A stretch of DNA of 26,766 bases, from the NCBI GenBank assembly GCA_034659855.1, contig JAYEIA010000231.1:1-26766 (forward strand). The letters are read 5' to 3'. The position numbers and the translations under genes were made by a program. Origin of the DNA: JAYEIA01 sp034659855 (lineage in GTDB: Bacteria; Bacteroidota; Bacteroidia; Bacteroidales; JAADGE01). Numbering within the stretch: position 1 is the stretch's first letter; every line of letters starts with the position of its first letter. Shown piece by piece: positions 7,210 through 14,769 of this stretch. The notes under the pieces are model-generated. The model had not been told where the DNA came from and did not search any database. It was given only the letters and a program-made list of their open reading frames with translations.

Positions 7210-8376
7210 ATGTATCCGAATTTAACAGAGTTTTTTAAAAGAGTATTTGGCTGGGACATCCCGTTGCCTATTCAATCCTATGGCTTATTTGTGGCTTTGG
7301 CGTTTTTGGGCGGCGTTTGGATTTTGATAAAGGAATTTAAAAGAAAAGAGGCCGAAAAAATATTTAAGCCTTATAAATATACGGAAACTGTAGGAGAAGG
7401 TGCCAAATTAAAAGATATAATAGTTTCTGCTGCGGTAGGTTTCATCATTGGTTTCAAGTTGCTGTATGCAATTCTTGAATACGGCGCATTTGTTGATAAT
7501 CCGCAAGCGTTTATATTGTCCGGAGACGGCAGTTGGTGGGGGGGTATTATTCTCGCTCTTGTTTTTGGTATCTATACATACCGAGAAAAGAACAAACAAA
7601 AGTTAGACGTTCCCAAAAAAGTTGAAAAAATATTACACCCCTACGAGTTAGCCGGAAATATTCTTGTTGTAGCCGGGATATTCGGCTTGCTCGGAGCAAA
7701 AATATTTCATAATTTGGAATATTATGAAGAATTTTTGGCTCATCCGTGGGAGAGCTTAATTTCATTCAGCGGATTGACCTTTTTCGGCGGTCTGATTGTC
7801 GGAGGTATTGCGGTTTTTGTCTATCTAAGAAAATATAATATCAGTGGCGTGCATTTACTTGATGTTGGTGCTGTTGTGATGTCGCTTTCATATGCATTAG
7901 GTCGGATAGGATGCCAAGTGTCCGGTGACGGATGCTGGGGAATTGAAAACCCTGCACCTCAGCCTGAGTGGTTGGCTTGGCTGCCGGATTGGACTTGGTC
8001 TTTCGACTATCCGCATAATATTCTGAAAGAAGGTGTTCCAATACCGGGTTGTACGGGAGAGTATTGTATGCATTTATCGGTACCGGTTTTCCCAACCCCC
8101 ATGTATGAAACAACCATGATGCTGGTTGTATTTGGGATTCTATGGTTTTTGAGAAAACGAATACAGATACCGGGAATGTTATTCAGTCTGTATTTGATTT
8201 TTGCAGGCTTCGAGCGATTTTTTATTGAAAAAATTAGAGTAAATATTCCATATAAGATAATGGGAGCCGATATTACTCAAGCAGAGATTATTTCCTTTGT
8301 TATGGCACTTTTCGGAATTGCCGGACTGATTCTTTCGTACAAGTACAGGGAGAAATTACGCCGTATTCATCAATAA
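7210..8376 (+). CDS. lgt: Prolipoprotein diacylglyceryl transferase
   Basis: This 388-residue multi-pass inner-membrane enzyme transfers a diacylglyceryl group from phosphatidylglycerol to the lipobox cysteine of prolipoproteins, the first step of lipoprotein maturation. Hydrophobic segments run through the protein (for example 22-40, 70-88, 109-122, 148-165, 187-206, 213-230). The SGLTFFGGLIVGG segment (187-199) and the signature GRIGCQVSGDGCWG (231-244) with the essential arginine R232 are clear. So are FPTPMYE and the late AGFERFFIEKIR. It is longer than the approximately 290-residue E. coli enzyme because of loop insertions, notably about 43-68 and 125-145. By alignment from memory, E. 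coli H103 corresponds to F192 and N146 to C235. The ATG at 7210 precedes the first conserved segment. Confidence 0.95.
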   Translation: MYPNLTEFFKRVFGWDIPLPIQSYGLFVALAFLGGVWILIKEFKRKEAEKIFKPYKYTETVGEGAKLKDIIVSAAVGFIIGFKLLYAILEYGAFVDNPQAFILSGDGSWWGGIILALVFGIYTYREKNKQKLDVPKKVEKILHPYELAGNILVVAGIFGLLGAKIFHNLEYYEEFLAHPWESLISFSGLTFFGGLIVGGIAVFVYLRKYNISGVHLLDVGAVVMSLSYALGRIGCQVSGDGCWGIENPAPQPEWLAWLPDWTWSFDYPHNILKEGVPIPGCTGEYCMHLSVPVFPTPMYETTMMLVVFGILWFLRKRIQIPGMLFSLYLIFAGFERFFIEKIRVNIPYKIMGADITQAEIISFVMALFGIAGLILSYKYREKLRRIHQ

Positions 8377-8744
8377 TTGTCGGTGATTTGAAAATTGTTC
8401 AGTGGGGCGTTATTTTAAGCTCGGAGTTAAAACATTAGCGGAATACGAAAAATATTTTGGTAGAATAATTGTACGTTTCAAGAATAAATCTCAAAATATG
8501 GAAAACGCCCATTTTTCCTGTATTGCACCAATAATTTTTAAATAATGAAGTTTAGCACTCATCTTTCTCAAAGAAAACTTATTTTTCACGGAAAGCAAAC
8601 ACCCGAAGAAAGGATTGTTGTCGGATATGCTTCAATTATTGATAAATTGGCATTTCAAATATCTGTGATTAAATAATTAACACCCTGACTTGCGGAAATA
8701 GGTAATAGGAAATAGTAACTTATATTTCGGAGAAACTTATGCTT
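8377..8744. other. Intergenic region with a probable gene remnant
   Basis: This 368-bp spacer lies between lgt and the convergent hydroxyacid dehydrogenase. Apart from the 43-codon ORF at 8545-8676 I see no gene, and no clear terminator hairpin serves either flanking gene. Confidence 0.5.
8545..8676 (+). pseudogene. 43-codon ORF, possible N-terminal remnant of a Fic-annotated family protein
   Basis: The ATG at 8545 opens a 43-codon frame ending at TAA 8674-8676. Its product reads MKFSTHLSQRKLIFH, then a KQTPEERIVVGYASIIDKL segment. It has protein-like amino-acid composition. The VVGYASIIDKL segment recalls the N-terminus of a larger Bacteroidota family often annotated as cell filamentation protein Fic-related, which continues for well over 100 residues. 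Here the frame stops shortly after. This is inference from remembered similarity. It could instead be an intact tiny protein or chance. Confidence 0.35.
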
Positions 8745-9698
8745 CTATTTTTTACACAAATCAATTGATGCTATATTACCGTCAACATAGGTTTGAATGT
8801 TGTTTGTAATGCCTTGAATCAGACGGGCTCGGCTTTCTCCGGAAGTCCAAGCAATATGCGGCGTAAGAATAATATTCCGGGCAACGAGGAGCGGGTTGCC
8901 GTTTTGAGGCGGTTCTTCCGAAAGTACATCTACACCGGCCCCGGCAATTGATTTATTATCAAGTGCTTTTCGTAAGTCGGATTCATTGATAATTCCCCCG
9001 CGCGCCGTATTTATAATAAAAGCTGTCGGTTTCATCATTTGCAATTCTTCCCGGCTAATCAAGTTTTTGGTCTTCGGAGTTAAGGGGGTATGAACGGATA
9101 CAAAATCAGAGCTTTTCAAAAGTTCCGGAAGTGCTGTTCTGTTTTGGAGTTTTTCTTTTTTTTGCAAACTTTCTGCGATTAATATTTTCATGCCGAAAGC
9201 TTGGGCCAATTCTTCAACCCGCTTGGCTATACTTCCGTAACCGATGATTCCGAGTGTTTTTCCTTTGAGTTCAAAAAACGGAAAATCCAAGTTGGTAAAA
9301 ATAGGGGACTTTTGCCATTTTCCCGAGAGAGAAAAATCGGAAAATTTCCGGGTGCTGCTGCTAAAAATGAGCATATAAGAAATAACCGTTTGGGCTACGG
9401 ATTCTGTAGAGTAGCCTTTGACGTTGGTAACGGCAACATGATGTTTTGCGGCGGCTTCAAAATCAATATTATTTGTTCCGGTGGCCGCAACACAGATTAA
9501 TTTTAGTGATTTTGCTGCGTTTAATTCGTTTTCTCCTATAACTACTTTATTGGTAATTACAATTTCCGAGTTTGCAATTCTGCCCTTGGTTTCTTCGGGT
9601 TTTGTAACGTCAAAGTATTCAATTTCTCCGAATACTTTTATTTGTTCCGTGGAAATATCAGCTCCGAGTGTAGCATTATCAAGTATTGTTATTTTCAT
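8745..9698 (-). CDS. NAD-dependent D-2-hydroxyacid dehydrogenase
   Basis: A 317-residue cytoplasmic oxidoreductase of the D-isomer-specific 2-hydroxyacid dehydrogenase family (glycerate/phosphoglycerate dehydrogenase-like). It interconverts a 2-oxoacid and a D-2-hydroxyacid with NAD(H). The Rossmann fingerprint is GIIGYGSIAKRV (150-161), with A158 in place of the usual last glycine of GxGxxG. The catalytic triad is visible as R233 (NTARGG), E262 (SEEPP) and H281 (TPHIAW). Its single-domain-pair length, with no ACT domain, argues against full-length SerA. The closest named type would be a HprA-like glycerate dehydrogenase, but the substrate cannot be decided. It is monocistronic and divergent from the epimerase gene. 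A near-consensus TAACTTTA lies at 9715-9722 on the minus strand. Confidence 0.9.
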   Translation of the reverse strand: MKITILDNATLGADISTEQIKVFGEIEYFDVTKPEETKGRIANSEIVITNKVVIGENELNAAKSLKLICVAATGTNNIDFEAAAKHHVAVTNVKGYSTESVAQTVISYMLIFSSSTRKFSDFSLSGKWQKSPIFTNLDFPFFELKGKTLGIIGYGSIAKRVEELAQAFGMKILIAESLQKKEKLQNRTALPELLKSSDFVSVHTPLTPKTKNLISREELQMMKPTAFIINTARGGIINESDLRKALDNKSIAGAGVDVLSEEPPQNGNPLLVARNIILTPHIAWTSGESRARLIQGITNNIQTYVDGNIASIDLCKK

Positions 9699-9761
9699 GG
9701 TATATATTTTGGGGTAAAGTTATATAATTATTCGACTGATTCCTTTTTTAAAATTTTTATA

Positions 9762-9798
9762 TTTTAAAAAAGAGTGCTTTAGACCCATTTTTTTACCG
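9762..9798 (+). repeat. Dispersed intergenic repeat, copy 2
   Basis: A TTTTAAAAAA run is followed by AGACCCATTTTT (9781-9792) and ends with TTACCG. It matches copy 1 at 4538-4574, including the identical 12-mer. It again lies between divergent genes. Confidence 0.5.
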
Positions 9799-9937
9799 TT
9801 TGATGATACTATTTTTTAAATGGAGACTTGACTAATATTTTTAAGTCAATCGATATTTACCTGTTTATTAACAGCTGACATGCTTAAGAATACATCACTT
9901 TATGATATTAATCATATCTCTGTTTTTTTATAAAATC

Positions 9938-9945
9938 TACCTTTG
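9938..9945 (+). promoter_or_regulatory. Upstream -7-like element (TACCTTTG) before the mmd locus
   Basis: An exact TAnnTTTG match 35 bp upstream of an identical octamer at 9973-9980. It may be a second promoter of the methylmalonyl-CoA decarboxylase operon. Confidence 0.4.
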
Positions 9946-9972
9946 CCGTGTTAATAAATCATGAGTTTTTAC

Positions 9973-9980
9973 TACCTTTG
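9973..9980 (+). promoter_or_regulatory. Bacteroidota -7 promoter element for the mmd locus (TACCTTTG)
   Basis: An exact TAnnTTTG match ending 16 bases before the epimerase ATG, implying a short leader of about 10 bases. No strong -33 TTG is present at the expected distance. Confidence 0.5.
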
Positions 9981-9996
9981 CTATTAAACGAATACC

Positions 9997-10398
9997 ATGA
10001 ACACAAAACAAATTGAACATATCGGAATAGCCGTAAAAAGCATTGAGGACTCGAAATCATTTTACGAGGACGTATTGGGTTTGGAATGTTATGCTACTGA
10101 AGTGGTTGAAGACCAGAAAGTAAAGACAGCATTCTTTAAAGTTGGTGAGGTTAAAATCGAATTACTTGAACCAACAGCCGACGATAGTCCTATTGCCAAA
10201 TTTATTGAAAAACGAGGTCCCGGCCTGCACCATATTGCCTATGCCGTAGATGATACCGATAAGGCACTGGCCCATGCCGAAAGCAAAGGGATACGGCTGA
10301 TTGATAAGTCTTCACGCCAAGGGGCCGAGGGTTTGGATATTGGATTTTTGCATCCCAAAAGTACTTTAGGTGTATTAACCGAATTGTGCAGTAAATAA
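9997..10398 (+). CDS. mce: Methylmalonyl-CoA epimerase
   Basis: A 133-residue vicinal-oxygen-chelate fold protein that interconverts (R)- and (S)-methylmalonyl-CoA. It has two beta-alpha-beta-beta-beta modules. Metal-site candidates are H8 (IEHIGIAV), E55 in KIELLEP, H78 or H79 (PGLHHIAYAV) and E129 (LTELCSK), the typical spacing of this family. HHIAYAVDD and SRQGAEGLDIGFLHP are also diagnostic. It is the first gene of the locus and lies 44 bases before the carboxyltransferase subunit. This placement ties it to the succinate-to-propionate route: mutase makes the (R) form and the epimerase supplies the (S) form to the decarboxylase. No methylmalonyl-CoA mutase gene is in the window. Confidence 0.95.
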   Translation: MNTKQIEHIGIAVKSIEDSKSFYEDVLGLECYATEVVEDQKVKTAFFKVGEVKIELLEPTADDSPIAKFIEKRGPGLHHIAYAVDDTDKALAHAESKGIRLIDKSSRQGAEGLDIGFLHPKSTLGVLTELCSK

Positions 10399-10442
10399 TT
10401 TGTTAGATTCAGAATACTATAAAACCATCATAATTAAATCAT

Positions 10443-12002
10443 ATGCTAAGAGAGAATCAAATTCAGGAATTGATTGACAGGCGCTCAAAAGCTCATTCAG
10501 GCGGAGGAGAGAAACGCATTGAAAAACAACATAAAAGAGGCAAATATACTGCCCGAGAACGCATTGAAATGGTTCTGGACGAAGGAAGCTTTGAGGAATT
10601 TGACATGTTTGTTACCCACAGAAGCCACGATTTTGGCATGGAGAAACAACAATATCTCGGCGATGGTGTAGTTACCGGGCACGGTACCATTGACGGCCGG
10701 GTGGTTTACATCTTTGCTCAGGACTTTACTGTATTCGGCGGATCATTGTCCGAAACCTATGCCAATAAAATTTGTAAGGTTATGGATCAGGCCATGAAAG
10801 TTGGTGCTCCCATAGTCGGAATTAACGACAGCGGAGGGGCAAGAATTCAAGAAGGCGTCATGAGTTTATCAGGTTATGCCGAGATTTTTCAGCGTAATAT
10901 ACTGGCCTCCGGCGTCATTCCTCAAATTTCTGCCGTATTTGGGCCTTGTGCCGGAGGTGCCGTTTATTCCCCGGCTCTTACGGATGTTGTAATTATGAGT
11001 GATAAAACCAGCCATATGTTTGTTACCGGACCAAAGGTTACACAAAAGGTTACCGGTGAGCAGATAACAACCGAGGACTTGGGCGGTGCAACATTGCATG
11101 CCACAAAGTCCGGAGTGGCACATTTCAGAGCGGAGGACGAAAAAGAAGGGATTCAGCTGATTAGGAAAACTTTGGAATATCTGCCGCAAAATAATTTGGA
11201 AGATCCTATACAAACCGAATCTGAAGATCCCATCGATCGTTTAGATGATGAATTGAATACGATAATTCCGACGGACAGGAATTCACCCTATAATGTTAAA
11301 GATATTATTTACACCATTGTTGATGATGAAGAATTTTTGGAGTTTCACCGGCATTATGCTAAAAATATTGTAGTGGGATTTGCAAAGTTCGACGGACGAC
11401 CCTGCGGTATTGTAGCCAATCAGCCGAATTTTCTTGCCGGTGTTTTGGATATTAAAGCCTCTAAAAAAGCCGCCCGTTTTGTAAGAATGTGCGATGCGTA
11501 TAATGTCCCGATATTGACATTGGTTGATGTTCCGGGTTTTCTTCCGGGAAGCAGTCAAGAAGAGGCCGGTATTATTATTCACGGGGCCAAACTTCTGTTT
11601 GCCTACGGTGAGGCTACGGTACCAAAAGTAACCATTACCTTGCGCAAATCATATGGAGGTGCTCACGATGTTATGAGCAGCAAACAATTGCGAGGTGATT
11701 TTAACTATGCATGGCCCTCTGCCGAAATTGCCGTAATGGGGGCAGCCGGTGCTGTTGAGATATTGCACGGACGCCAATTGCGCGGCATTGAGTCTGAGCA
11801 GGAGAGAGAAAAATTTATGAAAGAGAAAGAAGAGGAGTATAACGAGAAATTATTGAACCCTTATGCGGCTGCACAACACGGTTTTATTGATGATATCATT
11901 GAACCGAGAAATACGCGTTTCAGAATAATCAGAGCCTTAAAAACTTTAGCAACAAAACAGCTGACAAATCCGCCGAAGAAACACTCCAATATGCCGTTGT
12001 AG
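10443..12002 (+). CDS. mmdA: Methylmalonyl-CoA decarboxylase / acyl-CoA carboxyltransferase subunit
   Basis: A 519-residue carboxyltransferase of the PccB/MmdA family, with two crotonase-fold halves. It moves a carboxyl group from (S)-methylmalonyl-CoA to biotin on the carrier protein, releasing propionyl-CoA. Oxyanion-hole segments are NDSGGARIQEG (128-138) with PCAGGAVYSPA (168-178) in the N half, and PGFLPGSSQEEAG with KSYGGAHDVMSSK in the C half. D409 in the latter corresponds to the aspartate linked to propionyl/methylmalonyl-CoA preference in PccB enzymes. Length is standard. Context decides the role: an epimerase upstream, OadG, biotin carrier and OadB downstream, and no biotin carboxylase. 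It most likely acts as a Na+-pumping decarboxylase rather than an ATP-dependent carboxylase. Confidence 0.92.
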   Translation: MLRENQIQELIDRRSKAHSGGGEKRIEKQHKRGKYTARERIEMVLDEGSFEEFDMFVTHRSHDFGMEKQQYLGDGVVTGHGTIDGRVVYIFAQDFTVFGGSLSETYANKICKVMDQAMKVGAPIVGINDSGGARIQEGVMSLSGYAEIFQRNILASGVIPQISAVFGPCAGGAVYSPALTDVVIMSDKTSHMFVTGPKVTQKVTGEQITTEDLGGATLHATKSGVAHFRAEDEKEGIQLIRKTLEYLPQNNLEDPIQTESEDPIDRLDDELNTIIPTDRNSPYNVKDIIYTIVDDEEFLEFHRHYAKNIVVGFAKFDGRPCGIVANQPNFLAGVLDIKASKKAARFVRMCDAYNVPILTLVDVPGFLPGSSQEEAGIIIHGAKLLFAYGEATVPKVTITLRKSYGGAHDVMSSKQLRGDFNYAWPSAEIAVMGAAGAVEILHGRQLRGIESEQEREKFMKEKEEEYNEKLLNPYAAAQHGFIDDIIEPRNTRFRIIRALKTLATKQLTNPPKKHSNMPL

Positions 12003-12038
12003 TGAGGAGCTAATGACGTATTTTACTTATTTCCTCAC
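12002..12038 (+). promoter_or_regulatory. Stem-loop directly after the mmdA stop codon
   Basis: GTGAGGA (12002-12008) is complementary to TCCTCAC (12032-12038) across a 23-base loop, and the stem starts at the last base of the stop codon. No T-tract follows, so a classical terminator is unlikely. It could stabilise or pause the mRNA within the operon. Confidence 0.4.
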
Positions 12039-12055
12039 AGAATTTGTCAGGGAGA

Positions 12056-12090
12056 ATTGATAAGTGATTATTTTTAAAATGATTATCAAT
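12056..12090 (+). repeat. AT-rich inverted repeat between mmdA and oadG
   Basis: ATTGATAA (12056-12063) is the reverse complement of TTATCAAT (12083-12090), separated by 19 AT-rich bases. It might be a weak operator or an mRNA hairpin. The function is unknown. Confidence 0.4.
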
Positions 12091-12144
12091 ATCAACATAC
12101 AACAGGCCCTCCCGGCTCAATATAAATCTAAATATTAAAATCAA

Positions 12145-12483
12145 ATGGATTCATTAAATATTACAATTGCTATAGTTGGATATGTTATCGTATTCTCAGC
12201 CTTGGTATTATTATATCTAATATTTCAAAGTATTCCTAAGTTACTGAATATGAATTTTCGTAAAAGGATGCGTCAAAAAGGTGAGGAATGCGAAGATTGT
12301 GAAACCTATATTCCTGCCGAGGTTTCGGTAGCAATCGGAATGGCTTTATATATGAACTTTAATGCAGCTCATGATATTGAAAGTACCAAAATGACAATTA
12401 AGAAGGTTTCTAAAACCTATTCTCCATGGAGCTCAAAAATTTACGGATTGAATAATACAGTAACCAAGCGAAAATTCGGATAA
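12145..12483 (+). CDS. oadG: OadG family subunit of the Na+-pumping decarboxylase
   Basis: A 112-residue protein with one N-terminal membrane helix (about residues 7-30, IAIVGYVIVFSALVLLYLIF). A cytoplasmic region with PAEVSVAIGMALYMNFNAAHDIES, SYSPW-like and SSKIYGLN segments follows. This matches the gamma/OadG-type subunits of Bacteroidota decarboxylase loci, which hold the complex together at the membrane. It lies 142 bases after mmdA and 39 bases before the biotin carrier. The PAEVSVAIGMALY stretch resembles the segment usually read as HVAAIAAALH in proteobacterial OadG proteins. Function as assembly subunit is inferred from family and context. Confidence 0.85.
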   Translation: MDSLNITIAIVGYVIVFSALVLLYLIFQSIPKLLNMNFRKRMRQKGEECEDCETYIPAEVSVAIGMALYMNFNAAHDIESTKMTIKKVSKTYSPWSSKIYGLNNTVTKRKFG

Positions 12484-12522
12484 TAAACAGATAACAGAAA
12501 AAATTATAAAAATACAGCCCTG

Positions 12523-12945
12523 ATGAAAAAATTTAAATTTACCATAAGAGGTACCGCTTATCATACCGAAATAAAGAAAATTGAAGAGGACATTGCATAT
12601 ATGGAGGTGAACGGCACGGAATATAAAGTAAAAATAGATGCCGAAGTCCAAAAAACTAAAACGCCGAAATTAGTACGCTCCAAGGTGAGTGTCAATCCGG
12701 ATGATGCCGAAATTAAGAAAGCAAAGCCAAAAGTTTCTGTTCTGAATGCACCACTGCCCGGAGTAATTATAAAAATTGAGGTGAACGAAGGCGATGAGGT
12801 TAAAGCCGGAGATACCTTGTTGATAATGGAGGCCATGAAAATGGAAAATAATATTCAAGCCGAGAAGTCAGGAAAAGTCAAATCAATCAAAGTTAAAGAA
12901 GGACAAAATGTTATGCAGAATGAATTGCTTATTGAAATGGAGTAG
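12523..12945 (+). CDS. mmdC: Biotin carrier subunit of methylmalonyl-CoA decarboxylase
   Basis: A 140-residue biotinyl-lipoyl domain protein. The biotin attachment site is EAMKMEN with biotinyl lysine K106. The hammerhead beta-barrel covers about residues 72-140 (LNAPLPGVIIKIEV, KAGDTLLIME, KVKSIKVKEGQNV). Residues 1-40 form a small beta-rich N-terminal part (KFKFTIRGTAYHTEIKKIEED). A Lys/Pro-rich linker (about 42-70, KTKTPK and AKPKV) gives the biotin arm freedom to swing between MmdA and the OadB pump. It sits between oadG and oadB, 39 bases after the former. Biotinylation by a BirA-type ligase encoded elsewhere is assumed. Confidence 0.92.
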   Translation: MKKFKFTIRGTAYHTEIKKIEEDIAYMEVNGTEYKVKIDAEVQKTKTPKLVRSKVSVNPDDAEIKKAKPKVSVLNAPLPGVIIKIEVNEGDEVKAGDTLLIMEAMKMENNIQAEKSGKVKSIKVKEGQNVMQNELLIEME

Positions 12946-12982
12946 AGCATGGTTCTTCAGTATACTCAATGGTTTTGATGTT

Positions 12983-12990
12983 TACTTTTG
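12983..12990 (+). promoter_or_regulatory. Possible internal -7 promoter element before oadB (TACTTTTG)
   Basis: An exact TAnnTTTG match in the 121-bp spacer between the biotin carrier and oadB genes, 77 bases before the oadB ATG. No good -33 element was found. It would allow separate expression of the pump subunit. Confidence 0.25.
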
Positions 12991-13066
12991 TGCCGATATC
13001 AATTCTTGAGTCCGTCAATGATTTGAAAACGATTAAAATTTGAACTGAGATTATAATAATTCAGCA

Positions 13067-14713
13067 ATGAAAAAACTATTAACATTAGCAGCGGTTTTTG
13101 CACTACTTTGGGCAATCAGCAGTTTGTTTATTCAGAGTAAAGAACCGGGAAAAGGACAACAGGAAAAATCTGTAAAAGAACAAATTACTTCCGGTAAATG
13201 GGTTTGTAAATCCGGAGGATATACGATTTCCAATGAGAACGATAAAGAGGTCGAACGTTTTAAGTCGTTTCTCTTTGATGAAAACCTCAGCTTTGTGATG
13301 GATTCTGCTAAGCAACGCTATACCGGCCACTGGAAACTCATTGAAAATACTGTCTATTTGACCTTCAATACCAAGGAAGCGATTCATTTGTATAAAAAAG
13401 ATGATCCCAATGATTTATCAAACGGTTATAAGACCGTGACTGAACAGTTGGAATTGGGAGAACGCTCCGGTGAATTGACCTCCGGAGTACTTCACTTGTC
13501 CGACGGATATGCCTATAAACATTACAGCGGCGGAATATTTGGCTTGCTTAATTTTTATGAATTTTCCGGTTTTGCCAATATCTCATGGGGGCACCTCATC
13601 ATGATATTGGCCGGATTGTTTTTTGTGTTTCTGGCCATAAAGTACGATTATGAACCCTTGTTACTGATACCTATAGGAGTCGGAATTATGATTGGAAATA
13701 TACCCATGTTTCAGGTCGCCGATTTTAATTTGCAACTTGGTGTTTATGAGCCGGGTAGTGTGATGAACTATTTGTATCAAGGCGTTGTTCAGGGGTGGTA
13801 TCCACCGCTAATATTTCTGGGTATCGGAGCCATGACCGATTTTTCTTCCTTAATGTCTAATCCGCGCTTAATGCTTTTGGGAGCCGCAGCACAAATTGGT
13901 ATTTTTGCCACCTTTTTGGGGGCCTTATACCTTGGTTTTGCTCCGCCTGAAGCCGGTGCTATTGGTATTATCGGGGGAGCCGACGGACCCACGGCCATTT
14001 TTATTTCTTCAAAATTGGCCAACGGTATGAATGTCATGGCCAACGGCGAAACCGTTAAAAATCTAATCGGCCCCATTGCCATAGCGGCATATTCTTATAT
14101 GGCCTTAGTACCGGTTATTCAACCGCCGATTATCAAATTGCTGACCAGTAAAAAAGAACGCCGAATAAAAATGAAACCGCCGCGTTCGGTTTCAAAAATT
14201 GAGAAAATTATATTCCCGATTATCGGGCTGTTATTGACGGCATTTATATCGCCAACTTCTTTGCCGCTTTTGGGCATGCTGTTTTTTGGGAATTTGCTTA
14301 AAGAAAGTGGAGTAACCGGTCGCTTGGCCGAAACTGCACGTACCTCTCTGATAGATATCATTACCATATTGTTGGGTATAACCGTGGGTGCTTCAACCCA
14401 GGCCGATGTATTTTTAACGACCGATTCGATAATGATTTTTGTATTGGGTGCTGTTTCATTTATGGTTGCTACCGCCGGCGGAGTCATATTTGCCAAAATT
14501 ATGAATTGGTTTTCGAGCGACGATAATCCGATAAACCCAATGATAGGAGCTTCGGGAGTTTCTGCTGTCCCCGACAGTGCCCGTGTGGTACAGGTCGAGG
14601 GATTAAAAGAAGACCCAACCAATCATTTACTCATGCACGCCATGGCACCGAATGTTTCCGGTGTAATCGGCTCGGCCGTTGCGGCGGGTATTTTATTGAG
14701 TTTCTTGATGTAA
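13067..14713 (+). CDS. oadB: Na+-translocating decarboxylase beta subunit (OadB family) with an extra N-terminal domain
   Basis: A 548-residue integral membrane subunit that decarboxylates carboxybiotin and exports Na+. The OadB core runs from about residue 159 (GLLNFYEFSGFANISWGH). It has GGADGPTAIF with the essential aspartate D306 (D203 of Klebsiella OadB), GNLLKESGVTGRLAETAR, and NPMIGASGVSAVP with N490 and S499 (N373 and S382 of Klebsiella). HAMAPNVSGVIGSAVAAG closes the core. Preceding the core is a signal-like helix (4-21) and about 135 hydrophilic residues with a beta-strand pattern (SGKWVCKSGG, TGHWKLIENTVYLTF), probably extracytoplasmic and lipocalin-like in appearance. Typical OadB proteins begin directly at the core. 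A strong terminator follows the gene, ending the locus. Confidence 0.93.
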   Translation: MKKLLTLAAVFALLWAISSLFIQSKEPGKGQQEKSVKEQITSGKWVCKSGGYTISNENDKEVERFKSFLFDENLSFVMDSAKQRYTGHWKLIENTVYLTFNTKEAIHLYKKDDPNDLSNGYKTVTEQLELGERSGELTSGVLHLSDGYAYKHYSGGIFGLLNFYEFSGFANISWGHLIMILAGLFFVFLAIKYDYEPLLLIPIGVGIMIGNIPMFQVADFNLQLGVYEPGSVMNYLYQGVVQGWYPPLIFLGIGAMTDFSSLMSNPRLMLLGAAAQIGIFATFLGALYLGFAPPEAGAIGIIGGADGPTAIFISSKLANGMNVMANGETVKNLIGPIAIAAYSYMALVPVIQPPIIKLLTSKKERRIKMKPPRSVSKIEKIIFPIIGLLLTAFISPTSLPLLGMLFFGNLLKESGVTGRLAETARTSLIDIITILLGITVGASTQADVFLTTDSIMIFVLGAVSFMVATAGGVIFAKIMNWFSSDDNPINPMIGASGVSAVPDSARVVQVEGLKEDPTNHLLMHAMAPNVSGVIGSAVAAGILLSFLM

Positions 14714-14735
14714 ATTTAGGGTGAAAATTATATTG

Positions 14736-14769
14736 AACCCGGCAGTATTTTGTCGGGTTTTATTTTTTT
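14736..14769 (+). terminator. Rho-independent terminator of the mmd locus
   Basis: AACCCGGCA (14736-14744) pairs with TGTCGGGTT (14751-14759) with one wobble around a 6-base loop, followed by a T-rich run to 14769. The T-run overlaps the end of the convergent methyltransferase gene. Confidence 0.85.

Noticed and set aside
12056..12090. Fur-box-like operator
   Set aside because: The AT-rich palindrome has only loose resemblance to the Fur consensus, and the gene set is not iron-related.
10443..14713. ATP-dependent propionyl-CoA carboxylase locus
   Set aside because: MmdA is similar to PccB, but no biotin carboxylase is present and OadG and OadB pump subunits are. A Na+-translocating decarboxylase explains the set better.
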